Positions 1 to 10,046 are shown, numbered from the stretch's first letter. The stretch is 64,000 nt of DNA from Xylophilus rhododendri (GCF_009906855.1 NZ_CP047650.1:4712001-4776000), one strand, 5' to 3'. The notes: generated from the sequence alone by a model not told the origin. Numbers and translations are program-made.

Positions 1-1
1 C

Positions 2-115
2 CTGGCCCGGCAGATCGGCACCCTGAAGGCCGGCCGCGACAGCCTGCAGCAGGACTACGACCGGACCGAGGCCGAACTGGCGCAGGCCCTCGCCGACCTG
101 CGCGCCCTGGCCTGA
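2..115 (+). CDS. C-terminal end of unknown protein (5' partial)
   Basis: An open frame enters from the left edge and stops with TGA, giving 37 residues. They are rich in Leu, Ala, Gln and charged residues (ending ELAQALADLRALA) and look like an amphipathic helix or coiled coil. The stop lies 1 nt from the stop of the convergent deacetylase gene, the usual tight spacing here. Too little is present to name a family. Confidence 0.5.
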   Translation: MARQIGTLKAGRDSLQQDYDRTEAELAQALADLRALA

Positions 116-116
116 T

Positions 117-1055
117 TCAGGCGGCGGCGCGCTGGTGCGCCGCCCGCGCATGGGCGCAGACCGCGCCCGGCGTGGCCAGCCAGATCTCGCCCCGGTCGCG
201 TGCCTGCGCGAAGCGCTCCAGCACCCGGCGCAGGTGCTTGAGGCGATAGGGCTGGCCGACGATGTAGGGATGCAGGGCCAGGCCCATCACCAGGGGCTGG
301 GCGGCGGACTGCAGCAGCATCTCGTCGAGGTTGTCCAGCGTCATCTGCGCGAAGGCGGCGGCGTCCATGCGGCGGCCGACGATCATCGGGATGTCGTTGA
401 GTTCCTGCGGATAGGGCACCGACCACAGCTCGGTGCCGGCGCGGGTGCGCATGGGCAGGGGCTGGTCGTCGTGGCACCAGTTGAGGGTGTAGGCGTAGCC
501 GGTCTCGGCCAGCAGGTCGGGGGTGCGGGCGCTCTCCGATATCCAGGGCGATAGCCAGCCGGCCGGAGCCTGGCCGCTCTCGCGTGTGATGCGTTCGCGG
601 CAGTCGGCCAGCAGGCGGCGTTCGGCGGCTTCGGACCAGACGCCCTGGCGCTCGGCGTTGGTATGGCCGTGGCCCACCAGCTCGTCGCCGCGCGCCACGC
701 AGGCCGCCACCAGCTCGGGGCAGTGGTCGTACAAGGCGGTGTTGAGGATGGTGGCCGCGGGCATGCCCAGCGCATCGAACATCTCCAGGCAGCGCCAGGC
801 GCCCACCCGGTTGCCGTACTCGCGCCAGGAGTAGTTCAGCACGTCCGGCTCCGGCGAGGCCGGGCCTATGCAGGCGCCCATGCCTTCGCCGAAGGCGAAA
901 TGCTCCAGGTTGAAGCCCAGGTACACCGCCAGCCGCGCGCCGTTGGGCCAGGCGTAGTCCGGGCGGGCGTGGATGGGCGAGTAGTCGAAACGGTCGTGGG
1001 CCGGCAGCACGCCGCCGTAGGTGGCCGCTGTCGCGGCATTCGAAGGTTCGGTCAA
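117..1055 (-). CDS. polysaccharide deacetylase family protein (allantoinase PuuE-like)
   Basis: The 312-aa protein has the layout of NodB-fold carbohydrate esterases related to PuuE-type allantoinases. The conserved YGNRVGAWR segment lies near residues 80-88, followed by the metal-binding-type motif GHGHTN near 128-133 and a late LHPYIVG histidine. Such enzymes hydrolyse C-N bonds of N-acetyl sugars or cyclic ureides in the cytoplasm. No signal peptide is visible. The gene starts 13 nt after the stop of the exported-protein gene at 1069, so it may be the last gene of the operon running from 7708. The substrate cannot be read from the sequence. Confidence 0.8.
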   Translation of the reverse strand: MTEPSNAATAATYGGVLPAHDRFDYSPIHARPDYAWPNGARLAVYLGFNLEHFAFGEGMGACIGPASPEPDVLNYSWREYGNRVGAWRCLEMFDALGMPAATILNTALYDHCPELVAACVARGDELVGHGHTNAERQGVWSEAAERRLLADCRERITRESGQAPAGWLSPWISESARTPDLLAETGYAYTLNWCHDDQPLPMRTRAGTELWSVPYPQELNDIPMIVGRRMDAAAFAQMTLDNLDEMLLQSAAQPLVMGLALHPYIVGQPYRLKHLRRVLERFAQARDRGEIWLATPGAVCAHARAAHQRAAA

Positions 1056-1068
1056 GGAGAGGTCCGGG

Positions 1069-2253
1069 TCAGTAGGGTTGCAGCTCGAACAGGCGTTGGG
1101 GCCAGGGGTTGGGCAGCACCTGGCGCGCGGCCTGGGTGGGGTAGATGGCGGCCAGCTGCCATTGCTGCTGCGCGTCCAGGCGCCACCACAGGTCGCACAG
1201 GAAACGCAGGGGATGCGGCGCGCCGCGGTTGCCGTCGGAATAGTTGCTGACGAACTGGATGGCCGGGTCGCCGCCGCGGTCGGCCAGCCGGGCCAGGCGG
1301 CCGTCGGCGAAGCGTTCCATGGACAGGCCGTCGAAGCTGGCCAGCGTGCGCAGCGACAGGCGGGGCGGCAGCGTGCCGTCGGCCCGCCGGGCCACCGGCG
1401 GGTGGGGGGAGGGCGCGTCGTCCTGGGGACCCTTGCGCCGGGCAGCTTCGAAGGCGTCGTCGCGGGCCTTCAGGAAAAGCTCGGGCGGCTGGTCGCCCGC
1501 CAGCTGCAGCGTGGCGGCGATGCCGATCAGTTCCTCCACCAGGGTGAAGGGCCGGCCGCGCGATTCGCTGGCCTCGATGAATTCGTGGATGGCCGCGCGG
1601 CTCTCGGCGGCCAGGCGGCTGGCGGGCTCGGCATCGGGCGGCAGGCCGGCGAGGGCGTCCAGCGCGGACCAGAAGCGCTGCACGGCCGCCTGCAGGCTTT
1701 CGCGCCGGGCGGGGGTGTCGGCGATCGGCGGTGCGCCGTCCCAGCTCCGGCCGGCCGCATGGTCCCAGGCGAAGCCGCCGCTGGCCGTGTGGCCGGATGC
1801 GCTGGCGGGGTCGGCGGCGGTGCTCTGCAGGCGCAGCAGTTCCTGCTCCGGAAAGACCGTGCCCAGGTCCTGCCCGGCCTCGTAGTCGATGGACGCGACG
1901 CGGTAGTCCAGCGCGCCCTCCGGAGCGCCCCGGTACTCGATGCGCAGCTCGTTGCGGCCGGCGCGCAGGAACCAGGGATGGATGGCCGCATAGCCCTCCA
2001 TCGGCGTCTCCAGCCCGGCCGCGCGGCCGCCTGAGCCCGCACGGGCCGAAGGCAGCCAGTCGGCCGGAAAACCGTTGATCCAGGCGCGGTGCCGGCTGCC
2101 GTCGTCCCGCAGGGTCTGCAGCAGCGCGATGGGGTGTGGGGTGTTCATCTGGTCGGTCGCTTGGGCGTTCGCGGAGCCCGCGAGGGCGGCAAGGCACAGC
2201 ATCGCGCACGGCCAGGCCCGCGCGCGGCGGGCTTTGCGGGGCGCGAAGGGCAT
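1069..2253 (-). CDS. exported protein of unknown function, fourth gene of coiled-coil/metallopeptidase operon
   Basis: A 394-aa protein. The ATG at 2253 is preferred because it is followed by a basic stretch and a clear Sec signal peptide (AWPCAMLCLAALAGSANAQA, cleavage after AQA), and it lies 16 nt after the upstream stop. A longer in-frame start at 2394 would run through the upstream gene. The mature part is acidic with many Trp, Tyr and Arg residues and no motif I recognise. It is the only gene of the four with an export signal, so it may act in the periplasm or at the cell surface while its partners are cytoplasmic. Function unknown. Confidence 0.7.
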   Translation of the reverse strand: MPFAPRKARRARAWPCAMLCLAALAGSANAQATDQMNTPHPIALLQTLRDDGSRHRAWINGFPADWLPSARAGSGGRAAGLETPMEGYAAIHPWFLRAGRNELRIEYRGAPEGALDYRVASIDYEAGQDLGTVFPEQELLRLQSTAADPASASGHTASGGFAWDHAAGRSWDGAPPIADTPARRESLQAAVQRFWSALDALAGLPPDAEPASRLAAESRAAIHEFIEASESRGRPFTLVEELIGIAATLQLAGDQPPELFLKARDDAFEAARRKGPQDDAPSPHPPVARRADGTLPPRLSLRTLASFDGLSMERFADGRLARLADRGGDPAIQFVSNYSDGNRGAPHPLRFLCDLWWRLDAQQQWQLAAIYPTQAARQVLPNPWPQRLFELQPY

Positions 2254-2269
2254 GCCGGGGGATGGTCCA

Positions 2270-2962
2270 TCAGGACTGCAGCTCGGGCGTCGGCAGGAAG
2301 AGGCGCAACACGTCCACGAACATCTCCGAGGACAGGCGCTGGCGCAGCTCGGCCCATTCGCCCTCGGCCTCGATTTCCGCGAGCAGCTGGGCATCGACCT
2401 CGATCAGCTCGGTGGCGGATTCGTCCTGCAGGTCCTGCCAGCCGAAGACCAGGCGGGCGTCCTGGATGGCCAGCAGGCGCAGCGCGGCGCTGCCCAGCGG
2501 CGGCTGGCGGCTGTCGCGGATCAGCGCCATCTTGGCGAGTTCGACCGTCACGTCGTCCAGGCCCGCGCCGGCGATGAACACCTTCTCGCGCAGCGCCGCC
2601 CAGCCGAAGGTGAGGCGGCAGCGCAGGCCTTTGCCGAGTTCACGCGCGCTGGCAGGTGCGCCGCCGCCGAAAGCCTGCTCGAAGGCCTGGCGCGCGCGCT
2701 CGGCGACGGCCGACCAGTCGCCCATGCGGTCGGCCGGCCAGGCCGCGATCCACTGCCGCCGGCCCAGGTCCAGGTAATTGAATTCGGGCGCCACCCGGAA
2801 TTCGGTGCCGCAGTTCGGGCAGGCCTGGCGCTGGAACACGGTGGAGAGGATGTCCTCGCGCAGGTCCGGCCGCCGGTCGGCGTTGACGCTGTGCACGAGG
2901 GGGAAGTCCACCGCGCCGCCGCAGGCGGGGCAGGGAATGGGGGTGGTGCGGATGATGGACAT
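2270..2962 (-). CDS. CpXC domain protein
   Basis: A 230-aa protein. The N-terminal 60 residues hold two cysteine pairs, CPACGG near residues 11-16 and CPNCGTEF near 48-55, with hydrophobic spacing typical of the CpXC domain, which probably binds zinc. The remainder is helical and acidic (EIEAEGEWAELRQRL near the C terminus). The ATG at 2962 starts the zinc domain and lies 14 nt from the stop of the 1041-aa gene. CpXC proteins are generally uncharacterised. Here the gene sits inside a conserved-looking four-gene operon, so it may be an adaptor or regulatory subunit for the large metallopeptidase-like protein. Confidence 0.8.
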   Translation of the reverse strand: MSIIRTTPIPCPACGGAVDFPLVHSVNADRRPDLREDILSTVFQRQACPNCGTEFRVAPEFNYLDLGRRQWIAAWPADRMGDWSAVAERARQAFEQAFGGGAPASARELGKGLRCRLTFGWAALREKVFIAGAGLDDVTVELAKMALIRDSRQPPLGSAALRLLAIQDARLVFGWQDLQDESATELIEVDAQLLAEIEAEGEWAELRQRLSSEMFVDVLRLFLPTPELQS

Positions 2963-2976
2963 GCTGGGTTTTCCGC

Positions 2977-5900
2977 TTAAAGGGCCTTGAGCCAGCCCGC
3001 GAAGGGATGGTTGTCCTTGAGTTTGCCGCCGTGCCAGCTCATGTAGAGCTCGGCGAACCATTCGCCGGGCGCGCGCCACTGGTAGCCGGTGATGCCCTTC
3101 CTGCGTTCGTCCAGCAGGTAGCTCACCCAGTTGTTGTCGTAGGCTTCCTGGTAGACCACGCCCGCGACGGCGGCGCGTTTGGACTTGGCGTAGTCGTACC
3201 AGATGTCGCCGTTCTTGGCGAGCTCGTACCAGTTGTCCACTTCCTGTCGGGCACTGTCCCACTTGGCCTGGCCGCCCGGATGGCCGTCGGGCATCGCGAC
3301 GGCATCGGGTGTCGCGCCATTGAGCCGTTGCAGCACGTAGCCGCGGTCGTATTTCTTGGCCGCGGCGACGGCATCGGCGATGAGGCCCAGGTCGGTGTAT
3401 TCGACCCAGCCGCCGAAATCGGCCTGGCCGGCCCGGCCGGCCATGAAGGCCAGCCGGTCGTCCACCGCATGGCCGATCTCGTGCAGCATCGTCATGTTGA
3501 AGAGTTCGGCAGGCCTGGGGTCCTTGGGCGCGTAGGGGTCCTGAGAGGTGTCGTAGTCCAGCGGCAGGCCGAGGGCCTTCTGGCGGGCACTGGCGTCGTA
3601 GTCCTCGGTGCCGGTGTCGGGCCTGCCCTCCATGGTCGCCTGCTTGCGGGTCCAGCCGTAGGCACCGCTGACGCCCTTGTCGGGATTGGAGTGCACCACC
3701 GACTTCAGGCTCGGACTGCGGGTGCCGTGCGAGGCCGGCACCGAAGCCAGCGCGGCCCAGATGGCCTTGGCGGACAGGGTCTGCTTGCCGTCGTTCGAGG
3801 AAAGCAGGATGCCGAAGCGTTTTTCCGCCAGCTTCACGATCAGGTCGAAGCTGGCCCGGCCGGTGAGCGTCGAGACGAAGTCGTCCAGCATCTTCTCGCC
3901 GCCGTCGAGCTGGAGCAGTGACTCGGCTGAGCGGGCGATGTCGCCATCGGCCGGGTTGGCCTTGGCCAGGCGGGCGATCTTGAGAGCCTCCAGCTTCGCC
4001 TCCGCCTGGTCCAGGGCCTTGCGGGCATCGGCGAAGCGCAGTTCGGCCAGCGCGGTCTTGGCCGTGGCCAGCAGTTTCTCCGCGTCCTGGACCTTGTCGC
4101 CGGCCGATTTCTGGGTGGCGCTGCGCTGGCCCAGCGGCGTCGCGCGCAGGTCGTAGGCCGCGATCGCCTCGGCCGCCTGCTCGGCTGCGCGGACCGCTTC
4201 GTCGGCCTGGGCCACGGCCGAAAGCGCGGTGGCGTAGGCGCGTGTGCCGGCCGATTCGACGGCGCCGTCCAGCAAGGGCTGCAGCTTCGCCGCCTGGGAC
4301 GCGAGGGCCTGGAAGCTGCCCGTCTTCGCGCGTTCGACAAGAACCTTCTGGCGCTGGCGGGACTGGGCGAGCGCCGCATCGAAATCCAGCTGCCGCGCCC
4401 GGATGCCCTGGCCCGCCGCCGCCAGCCCGGCCGCCTGGGCCAGTGCCTTGCGTGCATGCTCCAGATCGGCGCCCTTTCCGTCGGTGCCGGGGGCGGCTTT
4501 GGCCAGGGCCTGTTCGCAGGCCAGGCGGATCGTCTTGACCTCTTCGGCGAGCAGGGCCTTGCAGGGTTCGGCTTCGAGCTTGAGCGCCTCGGCCCGCAGC
4601 GATTCGACGGCCTTGGCGACGTCCCCGGGCGTGGCGGCCGACTGCGCCGCCTGCCGGGCCGCCATGGCGTCTTTCAGGTCGGCGGCCAGGGTGCGGGCCG
4701 CGGTCAGGCCGGAGTCCAGCCGGGCCAGCCATTCCTGTCCGGCGGGCCAGTCGGGCGTTTCGCCGGCGGCGCGTTTGCCCGCCTCCGACAGCAGGCCGTC
4801 GAGCGCGCCCAGCACCTCGCCCATCTGCGCGGCGGCCGGCAGCTTGCGCAGGGCGGACAGGCCTTCTGTGAGCCGCTTGCGGTCGTCGAGGAATTTCTGG
4901 GACACGGCAGCAGCGCCCACCAGCGCCTCGCAGTCCTTCTGCACTTTCTCGCACAGGGCGATGGCTTCCTCGAAGCGCTTGCGTTGGGCGGTGGCCAGCG
5001 GGGCGGCCTGGTCCTTCAGCACGGTGTCGAAGGCCTTGACCTGACCGGCCATGGCCGTGTTGGGCCTGAGCCGCGCCACGGCATCCACGGCGCTCTGGCG
5101 CTTGCCGTCGTAGGCCAGCCGGCGTGTGGCCATATCGACCGCCCGGGTGGAGACCACCAGCGCCATGTCCTTCAGGGCCGGTATCGCGGCGAAGTCATGG
5201 GCGGCCACGCGCTGGGCGACGGCGCCGTGCATGCGCAGGAGTTCCTGGTGCTCGGCATCCACGAACGCGGCCAGGGGCAGCGCCTCGACCTTGTCGATCT
5301 CGATCTGGATCTCGTCCTGTGTCCACTCTTCCAGGTACTCGCTCATTTCCTCCAGGACCGCCTTCACGGCGGCGGTCGCCTGCGCGTACTTGCGTGTGTC
5401 CACGTCCGCGTCCTGTTCGGCCTGGTCGAGGCTGGCCTTGAAGGCATTCCAGTCCGCGTCGGAGAAATCGTCCTCCATCGCCAGCAGGATGACCTGAGCC
5501 GGCGTGCGCGCCACCCGGTAGGTGTTGAACTGGCCGGCCCAGTCCAGTGCTTCGGCGCAGGCCTTCTTCGCGGAGTCGATCTGGCTCAGGGCCTGCGGAT
5601 AGCGCTTGTTCTCGTTTTCCGCGACGGCGGTGCGCAGCAGGCCGCGGGCCTCTTCGGTGCGGGTCTCGACATGCTCGCGCTGCGGGTGCGCGGCGATCTT
5701 CTGCAGGGCAAGCTCCACTTCCTGGCGCAGCGCCGGGAAGCGCGGATTGGCGGCGCCGATCTCGGCGGCCCTGGCGGCGCGCAGCTTCACATCCTCGAGA
5801 TCCTTGTAGGCCTGCTTGAAGACGGCTGGCGCATCCTCATAACCGGCTTTCCTGGCCCGGGCCTGGATCTCCGAGACTTCGTGCTCCAGCGCCGCCACCT

Positions 5901-6102
5901 GCTTTTCGGTGCCGGCGATCCGCTCTAGCGCCGTCAGCGACAGCAGCACCTTGGCCTCGCGCCGGAGGTAGTCCTCGAACACCTCGCTGATGGCGTCGTC
6001 CTTCTTCTCGGAACTGCTGCGGATGTGCAGCGTCTTCTTGGGCCGCGCCTTCACCCCGAGCTGGTCGACGAGGAACGTGCGCTGGATGGCGGTCAGTTTC
6101 AT
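2977..6102 (-). CDS. giant coiled-coil protein with C-terminal HExxH metallopeptidase-like domain
   Basis: A 1041-aa protein. Roughly residues 30-750 are long Ala/Lys/Glu-rich helices predicted to form coiled coils (repeats such as LDQAEAKLEALK). A globular C-terminal module follows, with HEIGH at 874-878 in the context MLHEIGHAVDDR and a later EWFAELY segment with E1018. HExxH plus a downstream glutamate is the zinc site of gluzincin-type peptidases, and WFAE resembles lethal-factor-like domains. No signal peptide or membrane segment is seen. The ATG at 6102 is chosen because it fits the operon spacing (16 nt from the upstream stop). Possible roles are a protease effector or a large scaffold with a regulatory protease. 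Substrate unknown. Confidence 0.75.
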   Translation of the reverse strand: MKLTAIQRTFLVDQLGVKARPKKTLHIRSSSEKKDDAISEVFEDYLRREAKVLLSLTALERIAGTEKQVAALEHEVSEIQARARKAGYEDAPAVFKQAYKDLEDVKLRAARAAEIGAANPRFPALRQEVELALQKIAAHPQREHVETRTEEARGLLRTAVAENENKRYPQALSQIDSAKKACAEALDWAGQFNTYRVARTPAQVILLAMEDDFSDADWNAFKASLDQAEQDADVDTRKYAQATAAVKAVLEEMSEYLEEWTQDEIQIEIDKVEALPLAAFVDAEHQELLRMHGAVAQRVAAHDFAAIPALKDMALVVSTRAVDMATRRLAYDGKRQSAVDAVARLRPNTAMAGQVKAFDTVLKDQAAPLATAQRKRFEEAIALCEKVQKDCEALVGAAAVSQKFLDDRKRLTEGLSALRKLPAAAQMGEVLGALDGLLSEAGKRAAGETPDWPAGQEWLARLDSGLTAARTLAADLKDAMAARQAAQSAATPGDVAKAVESLRAEALKLEAEPCKALLAEEVKTIRLACEQALAKAAPGTDGKGADLEHARKALAQAAGLAAAGQGIRARQLDFDAALAQSRQRQKVLVERAKTGSFQALASQAAKLQPLLDGAVESAGTRAYATALSAVAQADEAVRAAEQAAEAIAAYDLRATPLGQRSATQKSAGDKVQDAEKLLATAKTALAELRFADARKALDQAEAKLEALKIARLAKANPADGDIARSAESLLQLDGGEKMLDDFVSTLTGRASFDLIVKLAEKRFGILLSSNDGKQTLSAKAIWAALASVPASHGTRSPSLKSVVHSNPDKGVSGAYGWTRKQATMEGRPDTGTEDYDASARQKALGLPLDYDTSQDPYAPKDPRPAELFNMTMLHEIGHAVDDRLAFMAGRAGQADFGGWVEYTDLGLIADAVAAAKKYDRGYVLQRLNGATPDAVAMPDGHPGGQAKWDSARQEVDNWYELAKNGDIWYDYAKSKRAAVAGVVYQEAYDNNWVSYLLDERRKGITGYQWRAPGEWFAELYMSWHGGKLKDNHPFAGWLKAL

Positions 6103-6118
6103 GGCGGGTCCGGATCGT

Positions 6119-7708
6119 TCAGAGCTGCTTTTCGAGCTCGCCCAGCGCGCGGTCCATGCTGGCACGGATCTCGGTGGGGGCGAAGCCGTTGTCGTCGATG
6201 AAGGCCAGCATCGGGTCGCTGGCGGCGAAGCCGCGGAACTGCCGGATCAGCAGTTCGGCCTCGGCATAGCGCGCGTCGCGCTGCGCGCCCTCGACGCCCA
6301 GGGCCTGGTCGAGCTTGTCGATCAGGCCGCGGTCCATGCGGTCCAGCGAGACGAAGAGCGCCTGCAGCTGGGCCTGGACCTCGGTCTCGTCGAATTCGTC
6401 TTCCTGCTCCGGGTCGGCGTTGTGGGCGCGCACGCCCGCCAGCACCGCGCTCTGGATGGTGCCGAACTGGCTCTGCACGCTCTTGCGCATGCCGTCCCAG
6501 ACCAGCCGGGCGCCCTGCAGCACGACCAGCGAGGGGGCCGGCTTGTGGCTGCCCGCGGGCGCGGGCGCTGGCGCCGCCGCGTCGGCTTCGAGGGCCTGGC
6601 GCAGCCGGCGCAGCGCGCCGGAATCGGCGACCTTCTTCAGGATCAGCAAGGCCCGCTCGTGCAGGCCCTTGTCGGTGGAGTCCTGCGCCATCGCCCAGGC
6701 ATTGGCGAAGGGCTGGAAACTCTCGCGCAGGGCGGGTGTCAGGGGGCCGCGCTGCAGGCGTTCGAAATCGGGCTGCAGGGCCTTGCGCAGGGCCTGGACC
6801 TGGGCGGCGCGGGGATCCTCGGCCGCGGCGGTGCCGGCGGCCGCAGGCGCGGCGGGCGGCTGCGCGGCGGGGGCGGCATCGGCCGGGGTGTCCTCGGGCG
6901 ACTCGTCCTGCTCGAAGACGCTGCCGTCCTCGTTCCACAGCACCACCTTGGCGATGCGGAAGCCACAGGCCTTGACCGGCACCCGCACCTTCTTCACCAC
7001 GCCCGACTGCGGCTTGTCCAGCTGCAGCATCAGCGCGCTGCCCTCCACCCATGCGGTGCCGTAGGTGCCGGTCTTCACGCCGGCGGCGGCCTGCAGCTTG
7101 TTGAACAGGCCGCGCGCCCGCATGCGGGGATGCACGGCCATCAGGGCGGGCTGCTTGTCCTTGCCGTCGACGTAGGCGAACTTCACGCTGCGCTCGGGGT
7201 CCTTGCGGCACAGGGTCAGCTGCTTGAGCAGTGCGCGGGGATCGAGCAGCGCGCTGGGGGCGGAGTCCTCGTCGTCCTCGTCGCCCAGGGCTTCCTCGGC
7301 GTTTTCGATGGCCTGCTTGAGCGCCTCGCCGCAATGGTCGATGGCGGCGGAATAGGCATCGGCCGCCTTGCCGATGGTCTTGAGGGTGGCGAGCAGTTCC
7401 TTGTCGGCCTTCTTCTCCGCCGCCCGGGCTGCGGCGACGGCGGCCGCGGCGTCCTTCTTGAGCGCCAGCACGCCGGAGCCGAAGAGCTTGCTGCGCTTGC
7501 CGGCCTCGGCCTGCAGCTCGGCCACGGTCTTGATGGACCTTGTCCAGCCCTCGGCGAACAGTTTCCAGTCGATGGCGTCGCTGCGTTTGTGCAGGGCCTT
7601 GAGTTTGTCCGCCAGGTCGGACTTGGCCTCCCAGCCGCTCTTCGATTTCTTCTCCCAGAACGTGCTGCTCAGCTCGTCGGGATACTCCGGATAGGCACTC
7701 GCACTCAT
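6119..7708 (-). CDS. helical protein of unknown function, first gene of coiled-coil/metallopeptidase operon
   Basis: A 529-aa cytoplasmic-looking protein. The N-terminal 150 residues are helical and Lys/Ala-rich. An acidic linker (GDEDDEDS) follows, then a beta-rich segment near 165-265 with many Val and Lys. A low-complexity Ala/Pro linker lies around 285-310 and a second helical region follows with another Ala/Pro break near 395. No family is recognised. It opens the four-gene unit, starting at an ATG with a purine-rich stretch upstream (AGCGGAGCC). Its alternation of helices and linkers resembles the neighbouring 1041-aa protein, which suggests direct interaction. That is inference only. 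Confidence 0.7.
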   Translation of the reverse strand: MSASAYPEYPDELSSTFWEKKSKSGWEAKSDLADKLKALHKRSDAIDWKLFAEGWTRSIKTVAELQAEAGKRSKLFGSGVLALKKDAAAAVAAARAAEKKADKELLATLKTIGKAADAYSAAIDHCGEALKQAIENAEEALGDEDDEDSAPSALLDPRALLKQLTLCRKDPERSVKFAYVDGKDKQPALMAVHPRMRARGLFNKLQAAAGVKTGTYGTAWVEGSALMLQLDKPQSGVVKKVRVPVKACGFRIAKVVLWNEDGSVFEQDESPEDTPADAAPAAQPPAAPAAAGTAAAEDPRAAQVQALRKALQPDFERLQRGPLTPALRESFQPFANAWAMAQDSTDKGLHERALLILKKVADSGALRRLRQALEADAAAPAPAPAGSHKPAPSLVVLQGARLVWDGMRKSVQSQFGTIQSAVLAGVRAHNADPEQEDEFDETEVQAQLQALFVSLDRMDRGLIDKLDQALGVEGAQRDARYAEAELLIRQFRGFAASDPMLAFIDDNGFAPTEIRASMDRALGELEKQL

Positions 7709-7774
7709 GGCGGCTCCGCTGGTTAGCGACAGAGGGGCGGGCAGCCAGGCCCGGCTGCTCGACTGGAGAAGGTG

Positions 7775-7835
7775 CCATCCGCAAACGGCAGCGGATGATA
7801 AATTAAGTTACAAATCCGCGGCAAGCGATCGCAGG
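7775..7835 (-). promoter_or_regulatory. candidate promoter region of the 7708-1069 operon
   Basis: Between the hybrid kinase gene and the operon lies a short AT-rich patch (GTAACTTAATTTATCAT on the minus strand) in an otherwise GC-rich interval, with TTGCCG upstream at about 17 nt. It is the only promoter-like composition in the 145-nt gap. The hexamers match consensus poorly, so this is a weak call. Confidence 0.3.
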
Positions 7836-7853
7836 CCGTGGGCGCTGCCTGGC

Positions 7854-9998
7854 TTAGGGGCTCAGCGCCTGCCGCACCTTGTCCACCAGCGCATCGGCGT
7901 CGAAGGGCTTGACCAGCAGCTCCATGCCGGAGTCGATGAAGACGTTGCGGTGCGCCGCTTCCTCGGCATAGCCGGTCATGAGCACGATGCGGATGCCGGG
8001 AATGCGCTCGCGCGCCAGCTCCGCCACCTGCCGGCCGTTGGGGCCGGGCAGGCCGACATCGCTCAGCAGCAGGTCGAAGTCGCGCTGCACCTCGAGCAGG
8101 CGCATGGCCTGGTGGCCGCTGACCGCCTCGCTCACCACGAAGCCGTCCGTCTGGAGCAGTTCGACGGCGTAGCGGCGCACGGTCTCGTCGTCTTCCACCA
8201 CCAGCACGCGTTTGCCGGCCGGCGCGCGTTCGGTGGCCATGGTGTCGGCGGCGGGCAGGGCCTGGGTCTCGGAAGCGCGAGGGAAGTACAGCGCGATGCG
8301 CGTGCCCTGGCCGATGCTGCTGCCGATCACCGCGATGCCGCCCGACTGGCGTGCATAGCCGTAGACCATCGAAAGCCCCAGCCCGGTGCCCTGGCCGATC
8401 GGCTTGGTGGTGAAGAAGGGATCGAAGGCGCGTTCGATCACGCTGGCCGGCATGCCGGTGCCGGTGTCGGCCACCGTCACCCGCACATAGTCGCCCGGCG
8501 TCAGCTCGGCCAGCGGGCCCTTGGCGTCGGCCGGCTGCAGCCACAGGTTCTCGGCGGTGATGCGCAGCGTGCCGCCGGCGGGCATGGCGTCTCGGGCATT
8601 GATCGTCAGGTTGAGGATGGCGCTTTCGAACTGGTGCTGGTCGGTGACGACCGGACCGAGTCCGTCGGCCATCTCCACCTCCAGCGCGATGTTCACGCCG
8701 CAGGTGTTGCGCAGCATCGGCTCCAGCCCGGCCAGCGAGGCATCCAGCGCCACGGTGCGCGAATCCAGCGGCTGGCGGCGGGCGAAGGCCAGCAGGCGCT
8801 GGGTGAGGCCGGCGGCGCGCCGGGCGGCGGCCATGCTGGCCTCGATGTGCTTGCCGATGCTCTCGTACTGCTGCTGCGCCAGCCGTTTCTGCGCGATCTG
8901 CAGCGGCAGCACCACGCCCTGCAGCAGGTTGTTGAAATCGTGGGCGATGCCGCCGGTCAGCTGGCCCAGCGATTCCATCTTCTGCGCCTGCCGCAGCTGC
9001 TCCTCCAGCTGGCGCTGGCGGGTGGTCTCCACACCGACGCCGGTGCGCCGCACCGGCCGGTTGTCGGCATCGAAATAGGTGTGGCCGCGCGAGAGCACCC
9101 AGCGCACCTTGCCGTCGGGATGCACCAGGCGGTATTCCAGCTCCAGGTCGCCGCTGCGCTCCAGCCCGCCGGACATGGTGGCGCGCAGCTTCGGAACATC
9201 GTCCGGATGCACATTGGCCAGGAAACGGGTGCGCAGGATGCCGGCCGCGCCTTCTTCCGCATCGATGCCGTAGAGGTCGGACACCGAGGCATCGCAGAAG
9301 AAGCGGTCGCTCGCCACCTCGTAGGTCCAGACACCGACGCCGCCGGTGGCGGTGAGCGCCAGGCGGGTGAAGTCCTGCGAATCGCGCAGGGCCTCGGTGC
9401 GCTCGGCCACTCGCTGCTCCAGTGTCCAGGCCAGCTCGTGCAGCTTCTGCTCCGATTGGCGGCGCTCGATCGCCCGGGCCACCCGCTCCACCGCCAGGCG
9501 GGCGAAGCAGGTCTCTTCGACCGTCCACTGCCGGGGCTCTGGCGCATGCACGAAGAAGATGGGGCCGGCGCGCTCGCCATCCGTCACCGGCAGGCCGAGC
9601 CGGGCGCGGATGCCCACGGCTTCCATGGCCTGCGATTCGGCGGGGGCGAGACCGTCCTCCCGCACATCGTCGACCACCGCCGCCCGGCCCCGGTGCTGCA
9701 GGCGTGCCAGCCCGGTGTGGCCGGCGATGCGATGCGGTCCGGCCAGGCTGGGCCAGCCCGGCGCGGTCCAGTCGTCCAGCACGGTGAAGCCCTGGCCGTC
9801 CGCCGAGAGTTCGCCCCAGCCCGCCCGCGAGGGGTTCAGCGCCTGCGCCAGGGCATCGATGCCGACTCGGGCCAGTTCCGCGGGATCGCAGCCTTGCCGC
9901 AGGCCGGCATCGAGCGATGCCAGTGCGTCTTCCCAGCGGTGCGTATCGGTTTCAGGTGGGGGCAGAGCGTCCAAGCGGTTGCGCCGGTTCGTGAACAA
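7854..9998 (-). CDS. hybrid sensor histidine kinase/response regulator (GAF-PAS-HisKA-HATPase-REC)
   Basis: A 714-aa protein with no membrane segments, so it senses a cytoplasmic signal. Order: GAF-like domain (about 25-175), coiled coil (180-205), PAS with PAC (210-330), HisKA with the phosphoacceptor in GGIAHDFNN (H353), HATPase with N-box [11 protein letters not shown] (463-472), DTGTGMP and GTGLGLS, then a C-terminal receiver with D647 in LLSDVGLP and K697. The most upstream start in the frame is a TTG at 9998; an internal start is possible. It lies on the same strand as the 7708-1069 operon, 145 nt upstream, but no link to it can be shown. The signal and any output regulator are unknown. 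Confidence 0.88.
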   Translation of the reverse strand: MFTNRRNRLDALPPPETDTHRWEDALASLDAGLRQGCDPAELARVGIDALAQALNPSRAGWGELSADGQGFTVLDDWTAPGWPSLAGPHRIAGHTGLARLQHRGRAAVVDDVREDGLAPAESQAMEAVGIRARLGLPVTDGERAGPIFFVHAPEPRQWTVEETCFARLAVERVARAIERRQSEQKLHELAWTLEQRVAERTEALRDSQDFTRLALTATGGVGVWTYEVASDRFFCDASVSDLYGIDAEEGAAGILRTRFLANVHPDDVPKLRATMSGGLERSGDLELEYRLVHPDGKVRWVLSRGHTYFDADNRPVRRTGVGVETTRQRQLEEQLRQAQKMESLGQLTGGIAHDFNNLLQGVVLPLQIAQKRLAQQQYESIGKHIEASMAAARRAAGLTQRLLAFARRQPLDSRTVALDASLAGLEPMLRNTCGVNIALEVEMADGLGPVVTDQHQFESAILNLTINARDAMPAGGTLRITAENLWLQPADAKGPLAELTPGDYVRVTVADTGTGMPASVIERAFDPFFTTKPIGQGTGLGLSMVYGYARQSGGIAVIGSSIGQGTRIALYFPRASETQALPAADTMATERAPAGKRVLVVEDDETVRRYAVELLQTDGFVVSEAVSGHQAMRLLEVQRDFDLLLSDVGLPGPNGRQVAELARERIPGIRIVLMTGYAEEAAHRNVFIDSGMELLVKPFDADALVDKVRQALSP

Positions 9999-10046
9999 CC
10001 CGCCATTCTGTCAGGCCCTGCGCAAGGCCGCAGGGGGCCGCGCCGC

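Noticed and set aside
2963..4954. An extension joining the CpXC gene to upstream DNA in one frame
   Set aside because: The upstream part is a shadow of the 1041-aa coiled-coil gene; the CpXC domain has its own ATG 14 nt after that gene's stop.
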